From a virus: a stretch of DNA of 54,549 nt. The first letter of the stretch is position 1; each line of letters opens with the position of its first letter. Of this stretch, positions 32,413 to 40,380 are shown in pieces. The stretch lies in IMG/VR virus record IMGVR_UViG_3300011126_000071, positions 1-54,549 of that record; one strand, written 5' to 3'. The translations under genes and the position numbers were made by a program. The notes under the pieces were generated by a model that was not told where the DNA came from, made no database searches, and worked only from the letters and a program-made list of their open reading frames with translations.

Positions 32413-32926
32413 ACCCTAATTTTTTAGCATTTTCTATTATCTTTGAACCATCAATTTTCTTAACTAATTTTGCTGGGTTCCCTTTATACACACCCCATTC
32501 TTCTGTATCACCCATTAATAAACTACCAGCTGTGAGTAATACACCCTTTCTTAGTATAGACCCAGCCAACACAATAGAGTTAGTCCCTATGTTTGAAAAT
32601 TCTTCCATGATAACTGGTTCAATTATTTGAGTCCCTTTCAATTCATTTGGTATCATAGCACCGAATAAACCACTACCATCAAATCTATCAGAACCACAGA
32701 CTATTCTAGCACCAGCCATTATGTTATTAAAACCTTTTGCGATGAATTGACCATTCTTACCACCAATACAAGTTACATATGGACTTATATGTACATAATA
32801 CCCAATAGTTAATTTAGTTGTGCAATAGAAACCATCATCGATTGCGACATGATTACCAATAACGCAATAATCTGGTTGTTTAATTGTGATATTATCACTT
32901 AATATTACATCATCACCTATTATCAT
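32402..32926 (-). CDS. Left-handed beta-helix (hexapeptide) acyltransferase, 174 aa
   Basis: Repeated hexapeptides of the form (I/V)-G-x-x-x-x run through the sequence, including CVIGNHVAIDDGFYCTTKLT, IGYYVHISPYVTCIGG, FNNIMAGARIVCGSDRFDGS and NIGTNSIVLAGSILRKGVLL. The C-terminal YKGNPAKLVKKID is the typical end of sugar acetyltransferases. Such trimeric enzymes transfer acetyl groups from acetyl-CoA to sugar hydroxyl or amino groups. In this cassette it could N-acetylate the amino sugar or O-acetylate the glycan. The gene overlaps both neighbours by a few bases. Confidence 0.88.
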   Translation of the reverse strand: MIIGDDVILSDNITIKQPDYCVIGNHVAIDDGFYCTTKLTIGYYVHISPYVTCIGGKNGQFIAKGFNNIMAGARIVCGSDRFDGSGLFGAMIPNELKGTQIIEPVIMEEFSNIGTNSIVLAGSILRKGVLLTAGSLLMGDTEEWGVYKGNPAKLVKKIDGSKIIENAKKLGYEI

Positions 32927-33501
32927 AACATATTTTTGAATTCATCAACACTGATTAAATTCAATAATTCTATTCTATTTGAATCTAATAATTCCCATGT
33001 TAAATCTTCACTAACTTTTATCTTCTTTTGTTTACCTTTGGTAATAACCCCGCAACCATAATCACTATCAACCACAGACATTTTAATATCATTTCTTTCT
33101 GTCTTTAGTTTTACCCAAGCTTTCCAGCAATCACCAGTCCATTCAGTATTAGGTTTGTATTGCGGATAACGTTGTATCAATTCAGAATGTGGATTCATAT
33201 CATGACAAATAATATAACCACCATCATTTAAGACATTTAAAGAGTTTATGATGTCTTTATAAACTTGTTCTGACCAATGCAACCCATCAATAAAGATAAC
33301 ATCATACATCTCTTTATTTTGCTCAAAAAAAGCATCTGATGTTAATGTAAAGGTAACTGGAACTGTGGGTGTTGGGTCAACACAAACTTTATGTTCACAA
33401 ACAACACCAGCAAAATTCTTACCAGGTCCCATACCGATTTCTAAATATTTTTTACCACCAACCTTATCAATTAGTGATTGAATAATTTCTGTTCTTGTCA
33501 T
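32923..33501 (-). CDS. Class I SAM-dependent methyltransferase, 192 aa
   Basis: The glycine-rich SAM motif is KKYLEIGMGPGKNFAGVVCE. The next strand, CVDPTPTVPVTF, places an acidic/polar residue at the SAM ribose end. EMYDVIFIDGLHWSEQVYKD is the motif found in Methyltransf_24-type sugar or small-molecule methyltransferases, where H-W/Y-S-x-E-Q follows the fourth strand. GGYIICHDMNPHSELIQ completes the core. It probably methylates a sugar, given its position between an acyltransferase and a glycosyltransferase. The target position is not predictable. Confidence 0.87.
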   Translation of the reverse strand: MTRTEIIQSLIDKVGGKKYLEIGMGPGKNFAGVVCEHKVCVDPTPTVPVTFTLTSDAFFEQNKEMYDVIFIDGLHWSEQVYKDIINSLNVLNDGGYIICHDMNPHSELIQRYPQYKPNTEWTGDCWKAWVKLKTERNDIKMSVVDSDYGCGVITKGKQKKIKVSEDLTWELLDSNRIELLNLISVDEFKNML

Positions 33502-34361
33502 ATCTTATATACTTTTTTAATATTTTCACTCCAAAGGACACCACCAGCCAACATTCCAGACAACCTACCAAATAAATAATCACACTTACCCATTAATTTT
33601 GCTTGAATTATAACTTCTTCACCTAATAATCTACAGTGGTTTTCTCGTTTAGTACTAACATTTGGCCAACAATGAACTCTATTAATATATTCCATTGTTT
33701 CATCTGTACGTCTAAACACATCTGGTATGAAGTAAGACTCTGGGAATGCTTTACTAATAGCATTTATATATTCCATATCTTCACTAACAATGAATATTTT
33801 TGTTATTTCTTTATTCTCTTCTAATATTTTCTTAACCTCGTTGATATAATCTTGCACACTAAACACACCATACATTGGATGGTGGAGATTGTATTCAGTG
33901 CCTCTAGCCATTAACCCTAATACTGTGTGACCCTCAAATTCTTCTTTATATATCTTATCAATTTTATCTAAAATATATTGTTTAGGTTTAATATATAAAT
34001 TATCAATCGTTTGTTGTCGTTTAAGTTCCGTTTGATTATCGAAATAATGTTGTGCATGGTCAATTAGTGTACCGTATTTAGAAGGTGGGTAAGTATTTAA
34101 TGTTGATGTGTCACCACTACCTATAATTGGTTGTTCAAACCAAAAATCAAAAGGGTTTATATCTGATGTTTCAACTTTATTCTCAAAAGGGTTAATACTT
34201 TCAACCCAAGTTGTGTTAGCCCAACTAATGTAAGGTATACTATCATTACCACTATCATGATGATGAATTAATTCTTCTAAACATATCCTATAATTAGAAA
34301 AAAACCCATAACCATAATTCCAACCATGTTTTGTTGGTGATATTATTGAATAATTACCCAT
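33498..34361 (-). CDS. GDP-fucose-type glycosyltransferase paralogue, 287 aa
   Basis: Three blocks match the gene at 31588-32412 in order and spacing: HTVLGLMARGTEYNLHHPMY (donor block), ITKIFIVSEDMEYINAISKA and CDYLFGRLSGMLAGGVLWSE. The pattern fits the NodZ/alpha-1,6- or O-fucosyltransferase superfamily, in which a conserved Arg near the first block binds the GDP phosphate. The N-terminal 120 residues are variable, presumably acceptor-binding. It overlaps the methyltransferase gene by 4 nt (ATGA). The donor is inferred to be GDP-linked. Confidence 0.7.
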   Translation of the reverse strand: MGNYSIISPTKHGWNYGYGFFSNYRICLEELIHHHDSGNDSIPYISWANTTWVESINPFENKVETSDINPFDFWFEQPIIGSGDTSTLNTYPPSKYGTLIDHAQHYFDNQTELKRQQTIDNLYIKPKQYILDKIDKIYKEEFEGHTVLGLMARGTEYNLHHPMYGVFSVQDYINEVKKILEENKEITKIFIVSEDMEYINAISKAFPESYFIPDVFRRTDETMEYINRVHCWPNVSTKRENHCRLLGEEVIIQAKLMGKCDYLFGRLSGMLAGGVLWSENIKKVYKI

Positions 34362-34362
34362 A

Positions 34363-34770
34363 TTAAATAAACCTCTTGTCTAATTCTTGACCCTCGTAAG
34401 GACCAGTTTTATATTCATATACAATTGTATCATCTTCTAGTATTTCATATGTATGACCACCGTAAAGTGTGAAACTAGCATCCCCAGCACCAAGTATTGG
34501 TTCAGCAATTAACGTATCGTCAATATCATAGAACTTACATCTAACACGACCTTTGATAATAACCCAAGATTCTTGAGCAATTTGTTCATCATAAGACCTT
34601 TTCTTAGTTATGTGTTTGTGTGGTGGGAATGTTTTACCTTTCTCCATTCTAAGAGTCGCACATTGGATGAAGTGTTCCCCATCTACAACGTCATGTCTAC
34701 CCTCTATTTCTGCTAATCGATTGATTATATGTAATAACCTACCGTCTATTCTTGAGTATATCTTTTCCAT
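34363..34770 (-). CDS. Cupin-like (WbuC-type) protein, 135 aa
   Basis: A single beta-barrel cupin. The metal-site block is GKTFPPHKHITKKRSYDEQI, the central strand ESWVIIKGRVRCKFYDIDDT is typical, and the second block is FTLYGGHTYEILEDDTIVYE. Two His in the first block (PHKH) plus a His in the second keep the usual metal ligands. WbuC and related cupins lie beside sugar-modification genes in O-antigen clusters, and isomerases of this fold act on nucleotide sugars. Here it sits between GT11 and a GDP-sugar transferase. Its catalytic role is not established. Confidence 0.78.
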   Translation of the reverse strand: MEKIYSRIDGRLLHIINRLAEIEGRHDVVDGEHFIQCATLRMEKGKTFPPHKHITKKRSYDEQIAQESWVIIKGRVRCKFYDIDDTLIAEPILGAGDASFTLYGGHTYEILEDDTIVYEYKTGPYEGQELDKRFI

Positions 34771-34773
34771 TTA

Positions 34774-35574
34774 TTAAATTTTTATCCATGATTTTGGGAG
34801 TATATCACTAGTGTCATGTTTTATTGCTGGACCAAACCATTTTGAAGGTCCAATAACTATTTTATTTTCGTTTCTATTTAACCAAGCACCCCACCAAGAG
34901 AATGATGAATTTGCAATAATGTTATTATTACAGAATGACATTAAATATAATTCAATATAATCTTTTTCATTTTGAATGTAAACACTATTATTGACTTTTA
35001 AATTATCCTTACACCATTGAATATCATCACTAAATATAATAAATCGGTCTGTTTTATCTTTAACTAGTTCAATAGCTTCATTGTAATATTCAACAGATTG
35101 AACTGGATGGTGATTCGGATGTTTAACATAATCACCACGTCTTACATGTATAGATGTTGTTTTACCTTTAATGATAGATTTGTATTTACCAACTATAATT
35201 GTATGTAATGTTTTAAGTGATGGAGTTAAAAAGTCTAATATTTCTTCCCTATGTGTTACAAAGTATTTCTCACTCTGGAAAAACCCATCAATTATAACAT
35301 CTTCCTTAAATAAAGGTGATGGTGTATATTCAAATGGGTATACTGCTGTTTTAGCCGATGCGTGTGGTGATGTATTCAAATGACCTAAGAAGTCCTTATA
35401 TTCATTACTATGTTTAAGTGATGGGTTATAAGTTTTATCTGAATTTAAGTAATGTAGGTGCGAATCTAAATTAGGAAATGAACAATCTGTATTACAATCA
35501 ATTGCAATGGCCTTTGCTGCCGCAATCTGAAAGAACATATTTCCTAAACCTCCTTTTAACTTACAGTATATCAT
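34774..35574 (-). CDS. GT11-family alpha-1,2-fucosyltransferase, 266 aa
   Basis: GT11 enzymes transfer fucose from GDP-fucose in alpha-1,2 linkage. All family signatures are present: LKGGLGNMFFQIAAAKAIAI at the N-terminus (GGLGN at 8-12), SIHVRRGDYVKH (HVRRGDY at 143-149, GDP binding), RFIIFSDDIQWCKDNL, and NSSFSWWGAWLN (222-233). Length and order match bacterial GT11 enzymes. It overlaps the GT2 gene upstream by 4 nt (ATGA). The GDP-fucose could be of host origin because no fucose synthase is visible here. Confidence 0.94.
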   Translation of the reverse strand: MIYCKLKGGLGNMFFQIAAAKAIAIDCNTDCSFPNLDSHLHYLNSDKTYNPSLKHSNEYKDFLGHLNTSPHASAKTAVYPFEYTPSPLFKEDVIIDGFFQSEKYFVTHREEILDFLTPSLKTLHTIIVGKYKSIIKGKTTSIHVRRGDYVKHPNHHPVQSVEYYNEAIELVKDKTDRFIIFSDDIQWCKDNLKVNNSVYIQNEKDYIELYLMSFCNNNIIANSSFSWWGAWLNRNENKIVIGPSKWFGPAIKHDTSDILPKSWIKI

Positions 35575-36290
35575 CTTACCAATCTTTCGTATTTAGGTCT
35601 ATTCCTCAATATTTTAACTGCGTTATTTACCTTATCCATATTAACCTTATGGTCATTAAGAGGGTTTTGTTCGTTATAGATATAATTAATCTCATCCATA
35701 AAGTAATAATGTTCTGGTCCAGCCATTTCAAGCATTGGGAACATAAATGCTAAATCACCAGCAACCTCCCAATAAACACCATTATCATCTTTCAAGTAAT
35801 CTTGTTCTATTGCTCTCCATAAGAACGCTCTCCATGTTCTAATATGACTTGCAGTAAATTGGTCTTGTCTAATATTATCAAAATCCCTTGGTTCTGCTGC
35901 GAATCCTCTAGTGCCATTTGAGTACATGAAACAGCCATTAGCAATCCAAATGTTCTCTACTTTATACGTTGCATCAATCCTAGCAAGTGTCTTAGAGTCT
36001 GGGAGCCAATCATCACCATCAATTTCAACAATTACTTCGTTATCGTCAATGTCTGGATTGTTACGAATTACTTGGTCATAGTTACCAGGTTGGTAGAACT
36101 TCTCCGTATTCTCAATAAGAATAAATCTATCATCACCTTGAATCATATCTTTAACCTTTTTAACTGAATTATCTGTTGACATATCATCGGTGATATAACA
36201 TTTAAAATCAGTAAATGTTTGACCCATTATGGAACCTAAACATTGTTCTATATATTCTTCACAATTGTAAAGTGTTGTTACTATTACCAT
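35571..36290 (-). CDS. Glycosyltransferase family 2, 239 aa
   Basis: A classic GT2 N-terminus: VIVTTLYNCEEYIEQCLGSI with MGQTFTDFKCYITDDMSTDN. The metal-binding motif is EVIVEIDGDDWLPDSKTLAR (D-G-D-D), and a later acidic Asp-Leu (WEVAGDLAFMFPMLEMAG) fits the catalytic base region. The length of 239 residues is typical of a single GT-A domain. Donor and acceptor cannot be told. Start overlaps the stop of the upstream gene by one base. Confidence 0.92.
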   Translation of the reverse strand: MVIVTTLYNCEEYIEQCLGSIMGQTFTDFKCYITDDMSTDNSVKKVKDMIQGDDRFILIENTEKFYQPGNYDQVIRNNPDIDDNEVIVEIDGDDWLPDSKTLARIDATYKVENIWIANGCFMYSNGTRGFAAEPRDFDNIRQDQFTASHIRTWRAFLWRAIEQDYLKDDNGVYWEVAGDLAFMFPMLEMAGPEHYYFMDEINYIYNEQNPLNDHKVNMDKVNNAVKILRNRPKYERLVR

Positions 36291-37204
36291 TAATCTCGTT
36301 CTTTTCTTTTTTCCTTATTTTCATATCTCTTATCCAACTCATCATCTCTGAACTTCTCATAGATAGATTCACCATTCTTAAGTACCTCAGCCTTGAACTT
36401 AATAATATAATAACCATCAAATTCAACTATCTTATCGAAACCGCTAATTTTATAATCAAATTCCATTAAGTCTTTAATACCAACTGTATTGTAAGATATA
36501 AACATGACGTTGGATATATCTAAGAAATCTGTCATCCTAGGGTTCTTAATTGACTTCTTAATTTCAGATAGAAAGAATCTACTTTTTCTATTATCCTCAT
36601 CAGCATATTTTGTAACATAGAATTCTAATAATTTTTCAGTATCAGAAATAGTTCTCACATGCATTTTCTTAGTGTAATCTTCTATGTCAAACTTTGGTCT
36701 AAATTCTCTTTCACATTTTAACACACGTTCTGGTTTTTCCTTTTCGTCTACTAGAACATCTGACAAACTCATTGTTATTATGTCATTATTGACCAATAAT
36801 TCTAATGGGTAATATTCATAACCATCAGCAATAGCCTCATCAGTTTCAGAATATTCAGTATCATCCATCTTAATTTTACTTAACGTATTCTTACCAAGAT
36901 TACCTTCTTCGATAAGTGTTTGTTCTGTCATCATAAAACCATCCTCATCATACCCAACAACCTCAGTCTTAAATTTTTGGGCTTGTTCAAGAACTTTATA
37001 CATCCTCCAACGTAATTCTTGAACTTCTTGAGTTACTTCACCTTGATTTAAAGCATCGGCTAAAGAGCCTTGTCTATGTCTCTGATGTTTTGATGTACTA
37101 CCTAGTTCATTCCCACCACCTTGACCTAGAGCTGTTTTTTCAACACTAGATGTTGCTAACGCTATCGCAGCTAACTTATTTTTAACCCAATCACCTATTC
37201 CCAT
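36290..37204 (-). CDS. Hypothetical protein within the sugar cassette, 304 aa
   Basis: This protein is not recognised. The N-terminal 70 residues are a helix followed by a Gly/Gln-rich stretch (ALGQGGGNELGSTSKHQRH). A helical part (EVQELRWRMYKVLEQAQKFK) leads to a mostly beta and charged central region (HVRTISDTEKLLEFYVTKYA) and a basic C-terminal tail. It has no glycosyltransferase motif, so it may be a structural protein that the surrounding sugar enzymes act on, though that is speculation. It overlaps both neighbouring glycosyltransferase genes by one base. Confidence 0.72.
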   Translation of the reverse strand: MGIGDWVKNKLAAIALATSSVEKTALGQGGGNELGSTSKHQRHRQGSLADALNQGEVTQEVQELRWRMYKVLEQAQKFKTEVVGYDEDGFMMTEQTLIEEGNLGKNTLSKIKMDDTEYSETDEAIADGYEYYPLELLVNNDIITMSLSDVLVDEKEKPERVLKCEREFRPKFDIEDYTKKMHVRTISDTEKLLEFYVTKYADEDNRKSRFFLSEIKKSIKNPRMTDFLDISNVMFISYNTVGIKDLMEFDYKISGFDKIVEFDGYYIIKFKAEVLKNGESIYEKFRDDELDKRYENKEKRKERD

Positions 37205-38850
37205 TATTGAACAATTTCTTTATATTCCTCTATTATTTCTTTGGCAACATTATCTGACCTAAATTTATCGATATCATCTGGAACTTGATGTAATTCTTTA
37301 CCTTTAATATTTCCAGATTCATCAATATCATAAATCCAACCAGCCTTACCACATAACCACCCTTCAATAGTTGTTCTACCTAATAAGATACCAGCCGTTT
37401 CATCACACTTCTTAACGAATTCCTCAACTTTCCAACTTGGACCATGATAAGTAACGTGTTCGTTATCAGAACCTATTAAATCATTAACAACAACACCATT
37501 CTCCTTACCAACTAACCAAAGGTCTTTACCATCCGCTTTAGTTGTTTCAATTAAATCCTTAATTGCTTTCTCACGTAAATAATCTATTGTACCAACAAAT
37601 AATACAATTGGCCTTTCATTATTTACATTAGTTGGTTTAAACCTAGAATAATCAATCGGATTATAAACAACGTCAATCATATCAGCATCAATGTTAAATC
37701 TATCAATTAGAAATTCTTTAATTTCTGGTCTAATAGCGATATACTTTTTAATTTGTGGGTGTATAACTGGATGTTCCAATTCAATAACCTCAGAATGGAT
37801 ACTACAAATAGTTTCAGTGTCTGGGTATAATTTAAGTAGATGTTCTGTAATCGGTTTGTGATTCAAATGTAGAACATCGAATTGAATATCTGACACTTTA
37901 TATAGATTATTCTTAGTTGATTTTACTGGTCCGTTTGGTGTATTTAACATCCATTCACCATCACCTAATTTATAACCTGGTGGTTCTTGAATAGAATACA
38001 ACTTAGCACCCAATTGGTGAGCCTTTCTAGCCAATGGTTCACCAAGTGATGAACAAATAGAAACATCACAACCTTGTTTTAACAATTCCTTTGTTAATTC
38101 ATAAACATATAATTCAGAACCAGTATGGTTTGCAAAATTAAGACAACCAATAAGAACTTTAATTTTCTCATCCTTTCTAAATTCTTTCTTAATATTAACT
38201 GGTAAATTATCTTTATACTTTTCAGAAAACAATTTTCTATTTTCTTCCCATTGTTCGTTAGTTTGACCAACAGATTGATGATTTACTCTTAAGTTCGTAT
38301 GAACACCAACCTTAACACCATCTAAATAATTTTGAAAGCAGAAGTCAACGTCATAGAAGTGGAAACCTTCTACAGATTCATCAAAGTCTTTTTTGATTCT
38401 TCCCTTATGTATGGAAAAGAATACACCATCAACAACAACAACATCTTCAATATCGTTATTAATATCTGGACTATAAGCAGACAACCATGATTTACCATCA
38501 CTAGTATGTTTAACTCTACCGTACATCTTCTTTCTTTTAGCCCACCATTGACCACTCTCTGGTAAGAATTTAGAACCAGCAACACCTAATATACCATATT
38601 CTTCATTGTTATCGTAAAGTCTTTTTAACTTCTTACCCCATTGCTTGGTTTCGATAGTAATATCATCATGACAAAATACCACAATATCGTTTTTAGCTTG
38701 TTTTAAGCCACGATTATAACACTTAGTTAGTGATTCACCATTATTTATTATTTCTATAACCTCAGCGTTCTTATGTAGCCCAGAAGACTTAATAAGATGT
38801 TCAGTATGTTCTGGGTTTGATTCTCTTGTACAGTATACTATTGTTATCAT
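37204..38850 (-). CDS. Fused GT2 and GT-B (GT4-like) glycosyltransferase, 548 aa
   Basis: Two glycosyltransferase modules in one chain. Residues 1-210 form a GT2-type GT-A domain: ITIVYCTRESNPEHTEHLIK, KQAKNDIVVFCHDDITIETK (H-D-D metal motif) and a GVFFSIHKGRI segment near the acceptor site. Residues 228-548 form a GT-B domain: KIKVLIGCLNFANHTGSELY, YIAIRPEIKEFLIDRFNIDA, IVLFVGTIDYLREKAIKDL and the donor motif GILLGRTTIEGWLCGKAGWI. Such fusions can add two successive sugars. The order, GT2 first then GT4, is seen directly; the sugars are unknown. Confidence 0.9.
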   Translation of the reverse strand: MITIVYCTRESNPEHTEHLIKSSGLHKNAEVIEIINNGESLTKCYNRGLKQAKNDIVVFCHDDITIETKQWGKKLKRLYDNNEEYGILGVAGSKFLPESGQWWAKRKKMYGRVKHTSDGKSWLSAYSPDINNDIEDVVVVDGVFFSIHKGRIKKDFDESVEGFHFYDVDFCFQNYLDGVKVGVHTNLRVNHQSVGQTNEQWEENRKLFSEKYKDNLPVNIKKEFRKDEKIKVLIGCLNFANHTGSELYVYELTKELLKQGCDVSICSSLGEPLARKAHQLGAKLYSIQEPPGYKLGDGEWMLNTPNGPVKSTKNNLYKVSDIQFDVLHLNHKPITEHLLKLYPDTETICSIHSEVIELEHPVIHPQIKKYIAIRPEIKEFLIDRFNIDADMIDVVYNPIDYSRFKPTNVNNERPIVLFVGTIDYLREKAIKDLIETTKADGKDLWLVGKENGVVVNDLIGSDNEHVTYHGPSWKVEEFVKKCDETAGILLGRTTIEGWLCGKAGWIYDIDESGNIKGKELHQVPDDIDKFRSDNVAKEIIEEYKEIVQ

Positions 38851-39002
38851 TATTTTTCAGTTAATCTTTTTAACTGTTCTTCTAAGACAGTTAATTCTTT
38901 TTCAAATCCTTCAATAGTCCAACCATCACTATAATTCCCCATAACGATTTCTACGTTTAAGAATCGGATTCTTTCTTTTATTTTTTCTATATTATCTTCC
39001 AT
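38850..39002 (-). CDS. Small coiled-coil hypothetical protein, 50 aa
   Basis: An open frame of 50 codons from ATG at 39002 to TAA at 38850 fills the gap between dut and the GT fusion gene. The peptide is charged and heptad-like (EKIKERIRFLNVEIVMGNYS, GFEKELTVLEEQLKRLTEK). Its stop overlaps the next start by one base (TAATG), and its start is 1 nt from the dut stop, the same tight packing as its neighbours. That packing makes it a likely real gene. The function is unknown. Confidence 0.68.
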   Translation of the reverse strand: MEDNIEKIKERIRFLNVEIVMGNYSDGWTIEGFEKELTVLEEQLKRLTEK

Positions 39003-39003
39003 A

Positions 39004-39591
39004 TTATTTTATACCTGTTGAACCGAAACCTCCAGCCCCTCTATCAGTATCTTTTTCAATCTTAGATACCTTATTTAGTTTAATAATATTCTTACCTGTA
39101 ACAGTTGCAATAACTGCTTGTGCGATTCTATCACCTTTATCAACATTAAACACTTCATTACCATGGTTGATTAATATCACTTTTATTTCTCCTGTGTAAT
39201 CAGAATCAATCGTACCTGGTGAGTTTAAAACCGTAACACCCTTCTTTGCAGCAAGACCACTTCTAGGTCTAATTTGAATTTCAAAGTTTTCTGGAAGGTC
39301 AAAGAATAAACCAGTTGGGATTACTTTAAACTCCTTAGGCATTATACTACCATATTCACTTGCTCTAAGGTCAAAACCAGCAGAACCAGAAGTTTCCCAA
39401 TCTGGGTCTTGATTATCAGACTCATTTACAAATGATATATTAATCATTGGTGATAATCCACTAGGTATGATTGTTTTTTCACTACCATATTCCGACATAA
39501 AATCGTCATGTGTATAATCATCATTTGGGTCCATAGCCCTATCTAATTTAGACCTAGCATCATTCACACTAAAACTACCCCAACCTTCCAT
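39004..39591 (-). CDS. dut: dUTPase (deoxyuridine triphosphatase), 195 aa
   Basis: The enzyme hydrolyses dUTP to dUMP, keeping uracil out of DNA and feeding thymidylate synthase. All five trimeric dUTPase motifs are present: SAGFDLRA (motif 1), RPRSGLAAKKG (2), NSPGTIDSDYTGEIKVILIN (3, with catalytic Asp and Tyr), GDRIAQAVIATV (4) and RGAGGFGSTG (5, the phosphate-binding tail). The core starts near residue 48 (MINISFVNES). The first 47 residues are an unusual acidic extension with no counterpart in the standard family. An internal start at that Met is possible, but the listed start overlaps the upstream stop by one base. Confidence 0.95.
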   Translation of the reverse strand: MEGWGSFSVNDARSKLDRAMDPNDDYTHDDFMSEYGSEKTIIPSGLSPMINISFVNESDNQDPDWETSGSAGFDLRASEYGSIMPKEFKVIPTGLFFDLPENFEIQIRPRSGLAAKKGVTVLNSPGTIDSDYTGEIKVILINHGNEVFNVDKGDRIAQAVIATVTGKNIIKLNKVSKIEKDTDRGAGGFGSTGIK

Positions 39592-40151
39592 TATACACCA
39601 AATTTTTCCTCAATAATAGCCAATTCATTCGCTTGTTTAAGTATTACGCCTAAAGTACTAGAATGCCATTTGGCTTGTTTGTCCGAATCATCCTTATCGT
39701 GGTTGATAATTGCTTGGTATTCATCTTCTGATAATTCAATACCATTACTAAGAGCATAAATTGCTGAACGTTCACCAACACTCATAGATACAAGGTCATT
39801 ATTGAATTCATACATAATACCTCTTTTATTGTGCCAATCAGAGTTAAATGGTTTATATAGTTTAGCCTTACCAATTTGGTGTAGTAAGCATACTTTAAGT
39901 AATGAAGGTAATTCAACTTTCATTTCTTCTGGTAAAATATTATTAATCGATACGGCATACTTAGCAGTTAATAGTAAGTGTGCAATAAGACCACCTTCAA
40001 ACGCATTGTGTAAGTTAGTAGCTGTTGATGCTGGTGCACCGATAAAATCTTCACCTAAAAAATCAAGTAGGTTGTCGTTCATGAAACCATGAGTTTCAGC
40101 GGTTTTAAAATACTTCTCAGTATTCTTTAAAATTTTTTGTTCTGTTAACAT
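39591..40151 (-). CDS. HD-domain-like protein with altered metal site, 186 aa
   Basis: The layout follows HD-type phosphohydrolases: FEGGLIAHLLLTAKYAVSIN with the first His (58), then VCLLHQIGKAKLY where the hallmark H-D reads H91-Q92, then YQAIINHDKDD with a later His-Asp (151-152). In typical enzymes the missing Asp is a metal ligand, so activity may be weakened, altered or lost. The N-terminal helices and overall all-alpha character fit the fold. It overlaps dut by one base, which suggests a link to nucleotide metabolism. The substrate is unknown. Confidence 0.72.
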   Translation of the reverse strand: MLTEQKILKNTEKYFKTAETHGFMNDNLLDFLGEDFIGAPASTATNLHNAFEGGLIAHLLLTAKYAVSINNILPEEMKVELPSLLKVCLLHQIGKAKLYKPFNSDWHNKRGIMYEFNNDLVSMSVGERSAIYALSNGIELSEDEYQAIINHDKDDSDKQAKWHSSTLGVILKQANELAIIEEKFGV

Positions 40152-40162
40152 TTTGTTAATCT

Positions 40163-40354
40163 TTATTCATCGTTATTTTTAACAACTACTGTCCATCTTA
40201 AATCATTAATATTGGGCCAACCATCTTGTTTTCTTTCGAAATCGGCAAGTGGTCCAATAACATGAGATAAATCTTGTACAGTAATCATATTTTCTATTTC
40301 AATTATTTTTAAATCGTAATTGATAGAAACTGGTGAGTTATTTTTCTTACTCAT
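40163..40354 (-). CDS. Small hypothetical protein, 63 aa
   Basis: A short mixed protein with a basic N-terminus (SKKNNSPVSINYDLKIIEIE), a strand region and a closing strand in INDLRWTVVVKNNDE. No family is recognised. It lies 11 nt upstream of the HD-like gene and 26 nt after the GT-B gene ends, all on the minus strand, so it belongs to the same unit. The start is the only ATG in frame with an A-rich leader. Confidence 0.6.
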   Translation of the reverse strand: MSKKNNSPVSINYDLKIIEIENMITVQDLSHVIGPLADFERKQDGWPNINDLRWTVVVKNNDE

Positions 40355-40380
40355 AAGTTAAAACAAATATACTATAAAAA

